The position numbers and the translations under genes were made by a program. Source: a virus. From it: DNA of 64,000 nucleotides. Shown here one piece after another: positions 16,735-24,204 of this stretch; position 1 is the first letter of the stretch, and each line of letters begins with the position of its first letter. The notes beneath the pieces are model-generated. The model did no database searches, was not told the origin of the DNA, and worked only from the letters and a program-made list of their open reading frames with translations. The stretch is taken from positions 1-64,000 of the IMG/VR virus record IMGVR_UViG_3300043015_000560. One strand, written 5' to 3'.

Positions 16735-17610
16735 ATGAATAAAACAATTCCAAATATTATAGTAACCGGCGGGTGTGGATTTATTGGGTCACATCTTGTT
16801 GAAAGACTTCTAGCAGAGGGGTTCTTTGTTACTGTAGTAGATGACAGACGGGCGGGTAACAATGTAGTTACGCATCCTAATGTGTTATACATTTTCCAAG
16901 ACGTGGGAGTATTCAATCCTTTTGTTTCAGAGATAGACCCGCCCGTCGCAATATTTCACTTAGCAAACAGTCCGAGAGTTAGACGCTCTTTAGATTACCC
17001 TACAGAGACCATTGTCAATAATGTTGTTACTACTGCCACTGTCTGTGACTGGGCACGAGTAATGAACTGTAGGCTGTTCTTCGCTACATCTTCAAGTACC
17101 AAGTATATTAAGGAATCGAGAAACCCTTACACTTGGAGCAAGTATACCTGCGAAGATATGTTAACCCTTTATAAGGATCTATACGGACTAGAGTACACAA
17201 AGATGTTCTTTTATAATGTGTACGGTCCTCGAGAAGCAGACTATGGCGAGTATAGCACAGTTATTAGAAAATTTAAACAGGATTACTTACAAGGAAAAAG
17301 TTTGACGGTATTTGGCACAGGTGCTAAAGAAAGAGACTTCACCCATGTTTATGATGTTGTCCAAGGATTGTTAGATTTATTGATAGACGAACAATGGTAT
17401 GAGAATGTACACCTAGGCAAAGGTTCACCTCAGACTATTCAGTCTATTGCAGAAGAATTTAATACTTCAATTGTCTACTCTTTTGATAAAGAAGGAGAGG
17501 CACAAAGAACCATGTGTGAACGACCGTATACAGAGTGCCCAACGAATGTTCATACTTATATTAGAAACTGGGTACGGGAGAACAGCGGTGACCGCCAAAT
17601 TAGTCGTTGA
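16735..17610 (+). CDS. NAD-dependent epimerase/dehydratase 2
   Basis: 291 residues. VTGGCGFIGSHLVERL at residues 10-25 is the NAD-binding motif of extended SDR enzymes, FATSSSTKYI the serine region and YTWSKYTCED the catalytic YxxxK. It is clearly different from the epimerase at 4474 but of the same superfamily, resembling UDP-glucose 4-epimerases. There is no ribosome-binding site because the promoter ends only 6 nt before the ATG. It is the first gene of a unit running into gp33-gp59, an odd place for a sugar enzyme. Confidence 0.85.
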   Translation: MNKTIPNIIVTGGCGFIGSHLVERLLAEGFFVTVVDDRRAGNNVVTHPNVLYIFQDVGVFNPFVSEIDPPVAIFHLANSPRVRRSLDYPTETIVNNVVTTATVCDWARVMNCRLFFATSSSTKYIKESRNPYTWSKYTCEDMLTLYKDLYGLEYTKMFFYNVYGPREADYGEYSTVIRKFKQDYLQGKSLTVFGTGAKERDFTHVYDVVQGLLDLLIDEQWYENVHLGKGSPQTIQSIAEEFNTSIVYSFDKEGEAQRTMCERPYTECPTNVHTYIRNWVRENSGDRQISR

Positions 17611-17617
17611 CAATACT

Positions 17618-17878
17618 ATGACAGAAGAAAAAATAAGTGATGTGCTTTTAATCACTAAAAAATTTAAAACATCTATAGAATTTTCACAATTTATTGAGAG
17701 ACGTTCCTTTGACGAGAGATCGTCAATCATGGACGTTATAATTGATTATTGTGAGAAGGAACAAATAGAACTTGAGTCCGTTAACAAATTACTTAGCCCT
17801 AGTCTTAAAGAAAAAATTAAGGTAGAGGCGATGTCATTAAATATGCTCAAGGAGAAAGAAAATCAATTACCAATATAG
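17618..17878 (+). CDS. 33: Late promoter transcription accessory protein, gp33-like
   Basis: 86 residues from the ATG at 17618, 7 nt after the epimerase stop. Its place directly before gp59 and gp32 matches T4 gene order (33-59-32), and its small size, acidic character and helical content fit gp33, which bridges RNA polymerase and the sliding clamp at late promoters. Sequence similarity within gp33 is low across phages, so order is the main evidence. The TATAAATA boxes in this window show that a T4-like late system is in use. Confidence 0.65.
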   Translation: MTEEKISDVLLITKKFKTSIEFSQFIERRSFDERSSIMDVIIDYCEKEQIELESVNKLLSPSLKEKIKVEAMSLNMLKEKENQLPI

Positions 17879-17885
17879 GTACAAT

Positions 17886-18494
17886 GTGGATCCCTTTGAT
17901 GTTTACAAATTATATCTAGCTTTAAAGTTACACTTTACAACAGAAAGCTATGATATAACTAAAACTAAGGGTGCCGTGAGAGGTAAGAAAGAAACTTTTT
18001 TAAAGAGAAAAGATCTTACTTCAATTCGTAAACTAGCTAGAGATTATAGCAAGAAGGAAGTAATAGAATTGCTTGTTGCTAACTTTGTTAGTGGAGATAA
18101 ATGGGGAGGAGTGTTTGACACTGATTCCGCAGAACGGTACAAGAAGTGGTTGACAACTAGGGATCGTTTGTTGTATACTTTTGGAGTAGATTTAGATAAA
18201 GTTATTTTCCGTATGGAGATAGAAGAGTCTAAGTCTGCAATTGAAGAAGAAGGGCATCCACTTATTTTTAAGATGTTGATGAGTGGTGAAATAAATTTAG
18301 AAACAGTTGTTATAATGGAAAAATTGATTCCATTTGTTGACAAGTATAAAGACGATTTTGTATTAGATGAATTGTGTTTATTGGTTTCTAAATATAAACC
18401 TTTTGTGAGGATTGATAAACAATCCGTTATGGAAAAACATCTGAACGCAATACAGAAGGTGTACGGCAATGTCCAAGTCGAGACGAAATCTTGA
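17886..18494 (+). CDS. 59: DNA helicase loader, gp59-like
   Basis: 202 residues with a GTG start (an ATG at 17884 is out of frame). The beginning, MDPFDVYKLYLALKLHF, and the following YDITKTKG...KRKDL region are characteristic of gp59, which loads the replicative helicase onto gp32-coated single strands. The all-helical composition and length (T4 gp59 is 217 aa) agree. It is followed by an overlapping small gene and then gp32, its known partner. Confidence 0.9.
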   Translation: MDPFDVYKLYLALKLHFTTESYDITKTKGAVRGKKETFLKRKDLTSIRKLARDYSKKEVIELLVANFVSGDKWGGVFDTDSAERYKKWLTTRDRLLYTFGVDLDKVIFRMEIEESKSAIEEEGHPLIFKMLMSGEINLETVVIMEKLIPFVDKYKDDFVLDELCLLVSKYKPFVRIDKQSVMEKHLNAIQKVYGNVQVETKS

Positions 18495-18675
18495 TGAAGA
18501 TAAAAAAATAAAAAGAGTCGGCAAAACGGTAAAGCAGAAGCTTGACAAATACCCAGCTCTTATATATAATATGTACTCATCTGATAACACGGATGAGATA
18601 CAAGGTGTTATGGACGAACTTTACAATGAAGAACGAAATAACAAATATATAACGCAATACAACGCATACAAATAA
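18469..18675 (+). CDS. Small basic protein between gp59 and gp32, 68 aa
   Basis: ATG at 18469 lies inside gp59 (26-nt overlap). The N-terminal half is very basic (RRNLDEDKKIKRVGKT), the C-terminal half acidic and tyrosine-rich. A perfect sigma70 promoter lies inside the frame at 18542-18570. No function recognised; a DNA- or RNA-binding helper of the replication complex is one possibility. Confidence 0.5.
   Translation: MSKSRRNLDEDKKIKRVGKTVKQKLDKYPALIYNMYSSDNTDEIQGVMDELYNEERNNKYITQYNAYK
18542..18570 (+). promoter_or_regulatory. Internal sigma70-type promoter for gp32
   Basis: TTGACA at 18542-18547, a 17-bp spacer, TATAAT at 18565-18570, within the small gene before gp32. It would give gp32 its own transcript with a leader of roughly 110 nt. 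Confidence 0.75.
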
Positions 18676-18689
18676 TACAGGAGAAATAT

Positions 18690-19601
18690 ATGTCGTTTAA
18701 TTCACTATCGGATCTACGCAAAGCGCGTGGTGGCTTCGACAACTTAATGAAAGAAGTCGAAAAAATTGGTAACCCTAGTCAAGGAAATAATTCCGCTGAC
18801 GAACGGGAATGGAAACCCACAGTAGATAAAGCAGGCAACGGTTATGCCGTTATTCGCTTTCTTGCACCAACAAAAGGAGAGGAATTTCCTTGGGTGCGTT
18901 TATGGAATCATGGATTCCAAGGACCTACTGGCAAATGGTATATCGAAAACTCTCTCACTACCCTAAATCAGAATGACCCTGTTTCAGAATTGAACAGTGA
19001 ACTCTGGAATAGTGGCGTAGAGGCAAATAAGGAAATCGCTCGTAAACAAAAGCGAAGACTTGCATACTATGCTAATATTCTTGTAGTACAAGATTCTGGC
19101 AACCCTTCGAATGAAGGTAAAGTGATGCTTTACAAATTTGGTAAAAAGATCTTTGACAAAATTAAAGATGTTATGCAGCCACAATTTGAAGATGAAGCTC
19201 CACTTAACCCATTCGACTTCTGGGACGGTGCTAACTTTAAACTAAAAATTCGTCAAGTGGAAGGATACAGAAACTATGACAAATCTGAGTTTGATTCAGC
19301 ATCACCAGTAGCAGCAACCGATGAAGAAATCGAAGCAATCTGGAGTAAACAGCATTCTCTACAAGAGATCGTTGCTCCAAGCAACTTTAAAGATTACGCA
19401 ACTCTGAAAACGAAACTGACACAAGTTTTAGGATCAGGTGCTTCAGTCGGAACTGCAGAACAGGTTTCAATGCAAACTAACGATGCCGAAGATGATAACT
19501 TTGCACAAAAAGTTGTTGCTCAGCAAGCTACAGTAAGTAGCGCATCCGAAGATGAAGATGAAACTTTATCCTACTTCGCAAGTCTAGCACAAGACGACTA
19601 A
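18690..19601 (+). CDS. 32: Single-stranded DNA-binding protein gp32
   Basis: 303 residues with GGAG before the ATG. The N-terminal self-association region FNSLSDLRKARGGF, the OB-core segments YAVIRFLAP and WYIENSLTT...DPVSE, and an acidic tail (SEDEDETLSYFASLAQDD) are diagnostic. The tail recruits gp59 and polymerase. The region aligned with the T4 zinc finger keeps a His (LWNHGF) but has no cysteines, so it is probably zinc-free. The gene ends at a strong terminator. Confidence 0.95.
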   Translation: MSFNSLSDLRKARGGFDNLMKEVEKIGNPSQGNNSADEREWKPTVDKAGNGYAVIRFLAPTKGEEFPWVRLWNHGFQGPTGKWYIENSLTTLNQNDPVSELNSELWNSGVEANKEIARKQKRRLAYYANILVVQDSGNPSNEGKVMLYKFGKKIFDKIKDVMQPQFEDEAPLNPFDFWDGANFKLKIRQVEGYRNYDKSEFDSASPVAATDEEIEAIWSKQHSLQEIVAPSNFKDYATLKTKLTQVLGSGASVGTAEQVSMQTNDAEDDNFAQKVVAQQATVSSASEDEDETLSYFASLAQDD

Positions 19602-19610
19602 GGAGTTTGT

Positions 19611-19639
19611 AAGGGGTCGGCAACGGCCCCTTCTTTTTT
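19611..19639 (+). terminator. Rho-independent terminator after gp32
   Basis: A 9-bp stem (19611-19619 with 19624-19632, one T-G) closed by a GCAA tetraloop and followed by six T at 19634-19639. A very strong hairpin. Confidence 0.92.
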
Positions 19640-19642
19640 ATT

Positions 19643-20221
19643 ATGATAGTAATCTCAATGCCACGATGTGGTGGAACTAAATACTGCCAAGACTTGTCCA
19701 ATACAACAGGACTTCCTTATAAGGGAGACATGGACATTTACAACCTTCCCGAATTAGGATCGGTTTGGCACCATATTAAAACTACACACCACGAAACTAA
19801 TACTGGCGGATTGATTACAATCGACGATACTGTAGACACGGTATCTAACTATAAGGACAACATCGTTCTAATTAACAAAAACTTTACACCCATGTTACCA
19901 TTCGGCGATGTGTATTTAATTAGAAAGAACCTTAGAAACATCTTTACAAGTTTAACCGAGTATTGGCTACGAATAGGTGGGGGAGAGTTTCCTACCATAT
20001 TTAATGAAAAGAACTTGAAAGAGATGGCAGTTCAGTGTAAAATATACATTGAATATTTAAACAACAATAATATTGAACCGGTTTATTACGAAGATTATTT
20101 TAACGATCATCCTCACAATACACCAATACTAGATAACCACAAAGCTAAGGAAGCATACTTACACTTTATAGATGAGACTATGTCTCAATTAGGATTAAGC
20201 GCTCTTAGCTCAACTGGATAG
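19643..20221 (+). CDS. Sulfotransferase-like P-loop protein
   Basis: 192 residues. ISMPRCGGTKYCQDL at the N-terminus resembles the 5'-phosphosulfate-binding loop of sulfotransferases (PRSGT type), and VYLIRKNLRNIFTSL resembles the Arg/Ser motif contacting the 3'-phosphate. It would transfer sulfate from PAPS to a carbohydrate or small molecule. The ATG is 3 nt after the gp32 terminator T-run, with no ribosome-binding site; the 3' end runs 23 nt into the tRNA gene. A start at the second ATG (19658) is possible. It looks like an inserted accessory gene. Confidence 0.55.
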   Translation: MIVISMPRCGGTKYCQDLSNTTGLPYKGDMDIYNLPELGSVWHHIKTTHHETNTGGLITIDDTVDTVSNYKDNIVLINKNFTPMLPFGDVYLIRKNLRNIFTSLTEYWLRIGGGEFPTIFNEKNLKEMAVQCKIYIEYLNNNNIEPVYYEDYFNDHPHNTPILDNHKAKEAYLHFIDETMSQLGLSALSSTG

Positions 20222-20275
20222 AGCAACGGCCTTCTAAGCCGTAGGTTGCAGGTTCGAGTCCTGCAGGGCGCGCCA
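20199..20275 (+). tRNA. tRNA-Arg (anticodon UCU), CCA encoded
   Basis: Acceptor stem GCGCTCT/AGGGCGC, anticodon stem ACGGC/GCCGT with loop CTTCTAA (anticodon TCT), T-arm TGCAG/GTTCGAGTC/CTGCA, discriminator G and encoded CCA. It reads AGA, the dominant arginine codon of the phage genes here. Confidence 0.95.
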
Positions 20276-20316
20276 ATTAACAGAGGTCATTATGACAAGT
20301 AAAAGAGTATATCGCA

Positions 20317-20526
20317 ATGACAATGCCGAATGAAAGACGTTGGGCAGTTAACAACACTAGACAGTTCCTTCTAGACTTAATGGATCCTAAGAAAACTCCT
20401 AGGGTACCAAGTGCTGTACGCAAAGAAGCATATCGTTGCTTAAAGCATTATCCAGGCGACTACCATATGGAAAAAGCGTCTGAACAGGCACCTAACATAT
20501 TTGGAGAGTGGGACAGTGGATTATAA
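20317..20526 (+). CDS. BPSL0761-like small protein, 69 aa
   Basis: The sequence MTMPNERRWAVNNTRQFLLD and the later PSAVRKEAYRCLKHYP segment match a small helical family (BPSL0761-like) found in proteobacterial genomes and some phages. Function unknown. No strong ribosome-binding site precedes it. It overlaps the next gene by 11 nt, suggesting coupling. Confidence 0.6.
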   Translation: MTMPNERRWAVNNTRQFLLDLMDPKKTPRVPSAVRKEAYRCLKHYPGDYHMEKASEQAPNIFGEWDSGL

Positions 20527-20854
20527 TCCAGACAGTTGGGTAGTATTAAAGATTAAAGAAGGCAAAGGTACATTCCCTTTTTACAAAGTTCTAGCAGGTT
20601 GGAGTGGTGGTTACTTGGATGGTGACTCTTGGCGTATGAACAGCGGTATCACTGGTGTAGAGAAACAGGCATATCTGTATGGATTCTACGGTAGTTCTGG
20701 TTCTGTGTATTGGTGTCATAAAGGAGGTTATCGCTTGTCAATGTCGCTCGCTGGAGTGTATAATCAACTCAAAGAGAAAGAGAAATTCAAAGGTCAGATT
20801 CAACTGATGCCCGAAGATACTGATTGGCTTAGTATTGATTGGGTGATAGAATGA
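20516..20854 (+). CDS. Conserved marine phage protein, 112 aa
   Basis: I start it at GTG 20516, 9 nt after GGAG, overlapping the previous gene's stop. The core VLAGWSGGYLDGDSWRMNSG is of a type I recognise from T4-like marine phages without an assigned function. The protein is beta-rich with many Trp, Gly and Tyr residues and one cysteine. A cytoplasmic early protein is the best guess. Confidence 0.6.
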   Translation: MDYNPDSWVVLKIKEGKGTFPFYKVLAGWSGGYLDGDSWRMNSGITGVEKQAYLYGFYGSSGSVYWCHKGGYRLSMSLAGVYNQLKEKEKFKGQIQLMPEDTDWLSIDWVIE

Positions 20855-20870
20855 CATTATATATAAGAAC

Positions 20871-21164
20871 ATGAAAAAAGTACAACCAAAACAAATGGAC
20901 TCTGTAAGGGAAACAATCGACAAACTCGACAGACTTCTTGTAGAATTAATTGGCCAACGTATAACTCAAATAGAACAAGCAGCCTTTATTAAAGGGGATA
21001 GGAATCTTATTATTGATGAATGGCGTATCGAAGACGTTATTACAAAGGTAAGAGCCGCTGCTGAAACCCACTATGTTAATCCAAATTTAGTAGAAAAAGT
21101 TTGGAGAGTATTAATTGACGAATCTATCAAACATGAATTTGATGTTTACGATTCTAGCAATTAA
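20871..21164 (+). CDS. Chorismate-mutase-like protein (AroQ fold)
   Basis: 97 residues, about the size of a free-standing AroQ domain. The pattern follows the three-helix chorismate mutase: an Arg in helix 1 (SVRETIDKLD), an Arg in GQRITQIEQA, a Lys in FIKGDRNL, Asp and Arg in IIDEWRIEDV, and IDESIKHEF in helix 3. It closely resembles the small proteins annotated as chorismate mutase in Alphaproteobacteria. The Glu that follows the Arg in the E. coli enzyme is Ile here, so activity (mutase, or isochorismate lyase-like) is not certain. It converges on the tape-measure gene, the two stops overlapping in TTAA. Confidence 0.7.
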   Translation: MKKVQPKQMDSVRETIDKLDRLLVELIGQRITQIEQAAFIKGDRNLIIDEWRIEDVITKVRAAAETHYVNPNLVEKVWRVLIDESIKHEFDVYDSSN

Positions 21165-24010
21165 CCTCGATATCTACGATCCTGATAACGTTCAATTGTA
21201 TTAGTATTTGGCCTAGGAGTAGGTGCATTGGCTACGACAACTTTAGGTTCTTTACTAGCGCCACCACCACTATTATTTGTAACATTGTTAATCACAGGAG
21301 CCGGTGCGTTTTGTGACGCTGGCATATTCTCTAGAGCAGTGCCTGTAGGTACAGGTTGTCCCGGAGCAGCAGTAGCTATCATTGTTCCTTGTTCTAATTG
21401 ATCGGCTGACTCAAACTTGTCTTCGGGCTTGCCGAATATCCGATCGTTTTCTGATCGGAGAGTCTTCTCTAGTCCTGTTTCAGCGCTATCATCTGACAGG
21501 AAAGGGTGATCGGTGTGAGCACCTGAGTCCGGATACAGCATCTGCATAGATTTTTCCTGTAACTCTTCAGGTACATCCTGTCCGTTGATTTTAGTTACCT
21601 TGCCCATCTTTACTGTAGCTTCCACTTTACCTTTACTTGTATCAATACCCATCTCTTGAGCGATCTGTTCAACTACAGCGGTCTTATGATCACCTTCTTT
21701 TTTTCTTCGCTCAATTTGATTTTGTCTTCTGTTAGAGGCACCACCGGCAAGTCCTTCTGCTTGTTCAGGGTTAGAGGTATCAGTGGTTTCTAGTTTGGAT
21801 AAGTCTACATTAGCACCTTCTGCTTGTAGTTTTTGTATTGCCGCATCTTTGTTTTGTATGGCCTTTACAAGTCCCGCATTCTTCATTGCTGCCTTATCAT
21901 TATCAGAGTATTCATCTTCTGATTTGTCACCTAACAGTGCTTGATAATTATCTTCAGCTTGTTTCTCAATCTCTGCTCTTAACTCTGGGTTTACTTCTTC
22001 AATTTTATCTAAAGCTACTTGGGCTGCCTCATTTGATTCTGCAATCTCGCCCGGATCGACGGGTATTGCATCTGCTAAAGCCTCGCCTGCTTTACCACCT
22101 AACCAACTACCACCAAAGTATCCTAAAGCACCACCTATAATACCACCAATAGCTGTACCAACAATAGGAACAACAGAGCCAATAGCTGCACCTGCGGCCG
22201 CCCCTGCTATAGCTCCACCAGCACCACCGGCACCTGAACCAATGGCCTCACCTTTTTGTGATTGTGCTTCTTCCGCGGAGATTTCTAAATTCTCCATTTT
22301 ATTTTCGGCGGACATGACACCTGTTACTGCTTCATAGGCACCCATGCCCACACCCGCAATGGCACCGCCGAAGCGGCCAATACTGCCCATGGCGCCCTTC
22401 ATTACACCACCGCCGAGTAATCCTTTACTTGTTCCTTTTAAGGCCTTGCCGATTTTACCCATTCTGCTTTTAGGTTTCCGGCCGCTTTTGTTTTTACCTT
22501 TGTTTTTACCACCGAAGCCGCCAAAGAATCCACCGCCGCCATCGCTGCCACCCATACCACCGTTGGCAGCAACATCTTCTAAAATGTCTTTGATGTCTTC
22601 TAGAAGTTCTACTTGTTTTTGACCTGTAGTCTCTTTATCTATTCCACTTTTAAATGTTCCATCACCTGGCTTAGTGCTTGTTGCTCTAGCTTGGGCTACC
22701 TTACTAGTGTTGTTATTAGTAGTATTCTCAGTAGTCTTTGTATTTGTAATCTTATTATTGTTTTCTTCTGTAGCAGAATCTAGTGCTTGACTAGTGTTAT
22801 TAGATGTTTTTATAGAGTCTGTTTTTATTTTTACAGTCTCAGCTTTAATTTCTTTTGTTCCACCTTCTATAGTGTTGGTTTGAATCTCTTTACTAGACTC
22901 TTTTTCTATAGTAGACTCTTTTTCTATAGTAGACTCTTTTTCCTTAGAAGCGCCTTTAGTTTTCTTAGACTCAGCGGGAGATTTAACATCAACTTCATCT
23001 CCGCCAATTAACTGTAGACCCTCTGCACCAACGGCAGCTGCCATACCTTTGGCTTGGTCTTCTTTGGCAATTTCCATACGAGCATTTTTAGCTTGCTGTG
23101 CGTCGGCGGCTTTATCGCCTGTTCCCAATACCTTAGATGCTAGGCCGCTCATTATACCACCACCGCCAGATAAGCCGCCGGTATTGGCATCACCGAATAA
23201 ACGTGTTGGACTGAATGCTTGTTTTACTGCTGTTAATCCTGTAGCACCTTGATCTATATTAAGAGCTTCTTTTATTCTACTACCGGATCTTAAATCTTTT
23301 TTAACATTGTCTAAACCCAATGCCTGGTTTATCTTGTCTTTATTGTCGCCTGCTTTTGTTTCTAGTCTAGCAACTTGTTTAGATATTTCATTTTTGGCTT
23401 TCTCTGCATCCTTACCTTTGAGGTCTTGTGCATTAGCCATAAGTTCGACAAGTTTCTTTAGCTCTGCTTGTGTTTCATCGCCTTCTTTTTCAAATATTTC
23501 TTGTAGGGTACCTGCATTGTCGCCAATATTTTTAGATAAACCTGCAGATGCTTTAGCTGCTCCAAACCCTAAGGTACTTGTATTCTCTTCCATTGCGCCA
23601 ATAGTTTTACCTTTTCTAATACTATTAGCTAGTGACGCTATTCTAGATTCACTATCATCGAACCTTTCTTCAGTAGCATATTGTCCAGATGTTTCGTCTC
23701 TGAATTTTTCTCTGCCTTGCTTGTCGGTTTCCTTTCTTACTAATGTTTCACCGCCAATTTTAAGTCTACGCATTTGGTTGTTGGCATCGCCGCGAACGGA
23801 TCTAGCTCGGACATCTTTTAAGTCTTCGTTCGTCGTATCTGATAACACTTCAGTAGAGAGATTTCTTGTTTTATCATAAGACTGTATACCCTCTGATCTA
23901 GAATCTTCTAGCGCAGATGCCGAGCCACTTTGTTTGAGCTCGTTATCCTTCATGGACTCTTCTCGCAAGTCCTTTTTACGGGTGTCTTTTAAATCGTCTC
24001 TTTCAGCCAT
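21161..24010 (-). CDS. Probable tape-measure / tail length protein (gp29 position)
   Basis: 949 residues. The N-terminal third is charged and helical; residues about 350-440 are low complexity rich in Lys, Glu, Thr and Asn with three copies of an 18-nt repeat; residues about 520-640 hold glycine/alanine-rich hydrophobic stretches (GGAIAGVGMGAYEAV; GTAIGGIIGGALGYFGGSW) like those of tape-measure proteins. It directly follows gp26/gp51, the usual place of the tape measure after its chaperones. T4 gp29 is 590 aa, so this tail could be longer. The assignment rests on position and composition, as there is no clear gp29 similarity. Confidence 0.6.
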   Translation of the reverse strand: MAERDDLKDTRKKDLREESMKDNELKQSGSASALEDSRSEGIQSYDKTRNLSTEVLSDTTNEDLKDVRARSVRGDANNQMRRLKIGGETLVRKETDKQGREKFRDETSGQYATEERFDDSESRIASLANSIRKGKTIGAMEENTSTLGFGAAKASAGLSKNIGDNAGTLQEIFEKEGDETQAELKKLVELMANAQDLKGKDAEKAKNEISKQVARLETKAGDNKDKINQALGLDNVKKDLRSGSRIKEALNIDQGATGLTAVKQAFSPTRLFGDANTGGLSGGGGIMSGLASKVLGTGDKAADAQQAKNARMEIAKEDQAKGMAAAVGAEGLQLIGGDEVDVKSPAESKKTKGASKEKESTIEKESTIEKESSKEIQTNTIEGGTKEIKAETVKIKTDSIKTSNNTSQALDSATEENNNKITNTKTTENTTNNNTSKVAQARATSTKPGDGTFKSGIDKETTGQKQVELLEDIKDILEDVAANGGMGGSDGGGGFFGGFGGKNKGKNKSGRKPKSRMGKIGKALKGTSKGLLGGGVMKGAMGSIGRFGGAIAGVGMGAYEAVTGVMSAENKMENLEISAEEAQSQKGEAIGSGAGGAGGAIAGAAAGAAIGSVVPIVGTAIGGIIGGALGYFGGSWLGGKAGEALADAIPVDPGEIAESNEAAQVALDKIEEVNPELRAEIEKQAEDNYQALLGDKSEDEYSDNDKAAMKNAGLVKAIQNKDAAIQKLQAEGANVDLSKLETTDTSNPEQAEGLAGGASNRRQNQIERRKKEGDHKTAVVEQIAQEMGIDTSKGKVEATVKMGKVTKINGQDVPEELQEKSMQMLYPDSGAHTDHPFLSDDSAETGLEKTLRSENDRIFGKPEDKFESADQLEQGTMIATAAPGQPVPTGTALENMPASQNAPAPVINNVTNNSGGGASKEPKVVVANAPTPRPNTNTIERYQDRRYRG
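22894..22947 (-). repeat. Three tandem 18-nt repeats in the tape-measure gene
   Basis: Units at 22894-22911, 22912-22929 and 22930-22947 (the last with changes) encode KEST-I/E repeats on the minus strand. Confidence 0.85.
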
Positions 24011-24015
24011 CGCTT

Positions 24016-24201
24016 TTAACCTTGTTGTTTAGACCTCTCAGCCTTTTTCTTTAAATGTGTTATTAACATAGCAACGTAAACTTCTCTTTCCCATGGCATC
24101 ATATTTTCTAGTTCCGTCAAACTGTAATGATGTTCTTGCATTAACAAAAAATTAGTCTTGTAATAATTCTCAAGACTATCCTGAGAAAGAGTTAGGCGAA
24201 A
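24016..24201 (-). CDS. 51: gp51-like baseplate hub assembly protein, -1 frame extension of gp26
   Basis: This frame continues from the end of gp26 in the -1 frame and encodes about 61 residues including ENYYKTNFLLMQEHHYSLTE and MMPWEREVYVAML, typical of gp51-type hub assembly proteins. There is no ATG or GTG between the preceding in-frame stop and the conserved region; the first ATG (24139-24141) would remove ENYYKTNFLL, which looks like part of the domain. The simplest reading is expression as a gp26-gp51 fusion by frameshifting at 24198-24204, spanning 24016-24884. A TTG or other rare start is the alternative. Confidence 0.65.
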   Translation of the reverse strand, partial: FRLTLSQDSLENYYKTNFLLMQEHHYSLTELENMMPWEREVYVAMLITHLKKKAERSKQQG

Positions 24202-24204
24202 AAA
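24169..24204 (-). promoter_or_regulatory. Candidate -1 ribosomal frameshift signal
   Basis: The heptamer T TTT TTC (complement of 24198-24204) is in the correct frame (CAT TTT TTC) three codons from the gp26 stop. Twelve nt later a 7-bp hairpin with a 3-nt loop (24179-24185 paired with 24169-24175, one G-T) could stimulate slippage. Confidence 0.6.

Noticed and set aside
17607-17640. TTGACA before gp33 as a promoter
   Set aside because: No -10-like sequence at a suitable distance.
20292-20333. 13-codon frame starting at 20292
   Set aside because: Too short and overlaps the start of the BPSL0761-like gene in another frame without its own clear ribosome-binding site.
22344-22622. Long proline-rich frames on plus opposite the tape-measure gene (also 23307-23879)
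   Set aside because: They are mirror images of Gly/Ala-rich and Lys/Glu-rich minus-strand coding sequence, have no ribosome-binding sites and no recognisable content.
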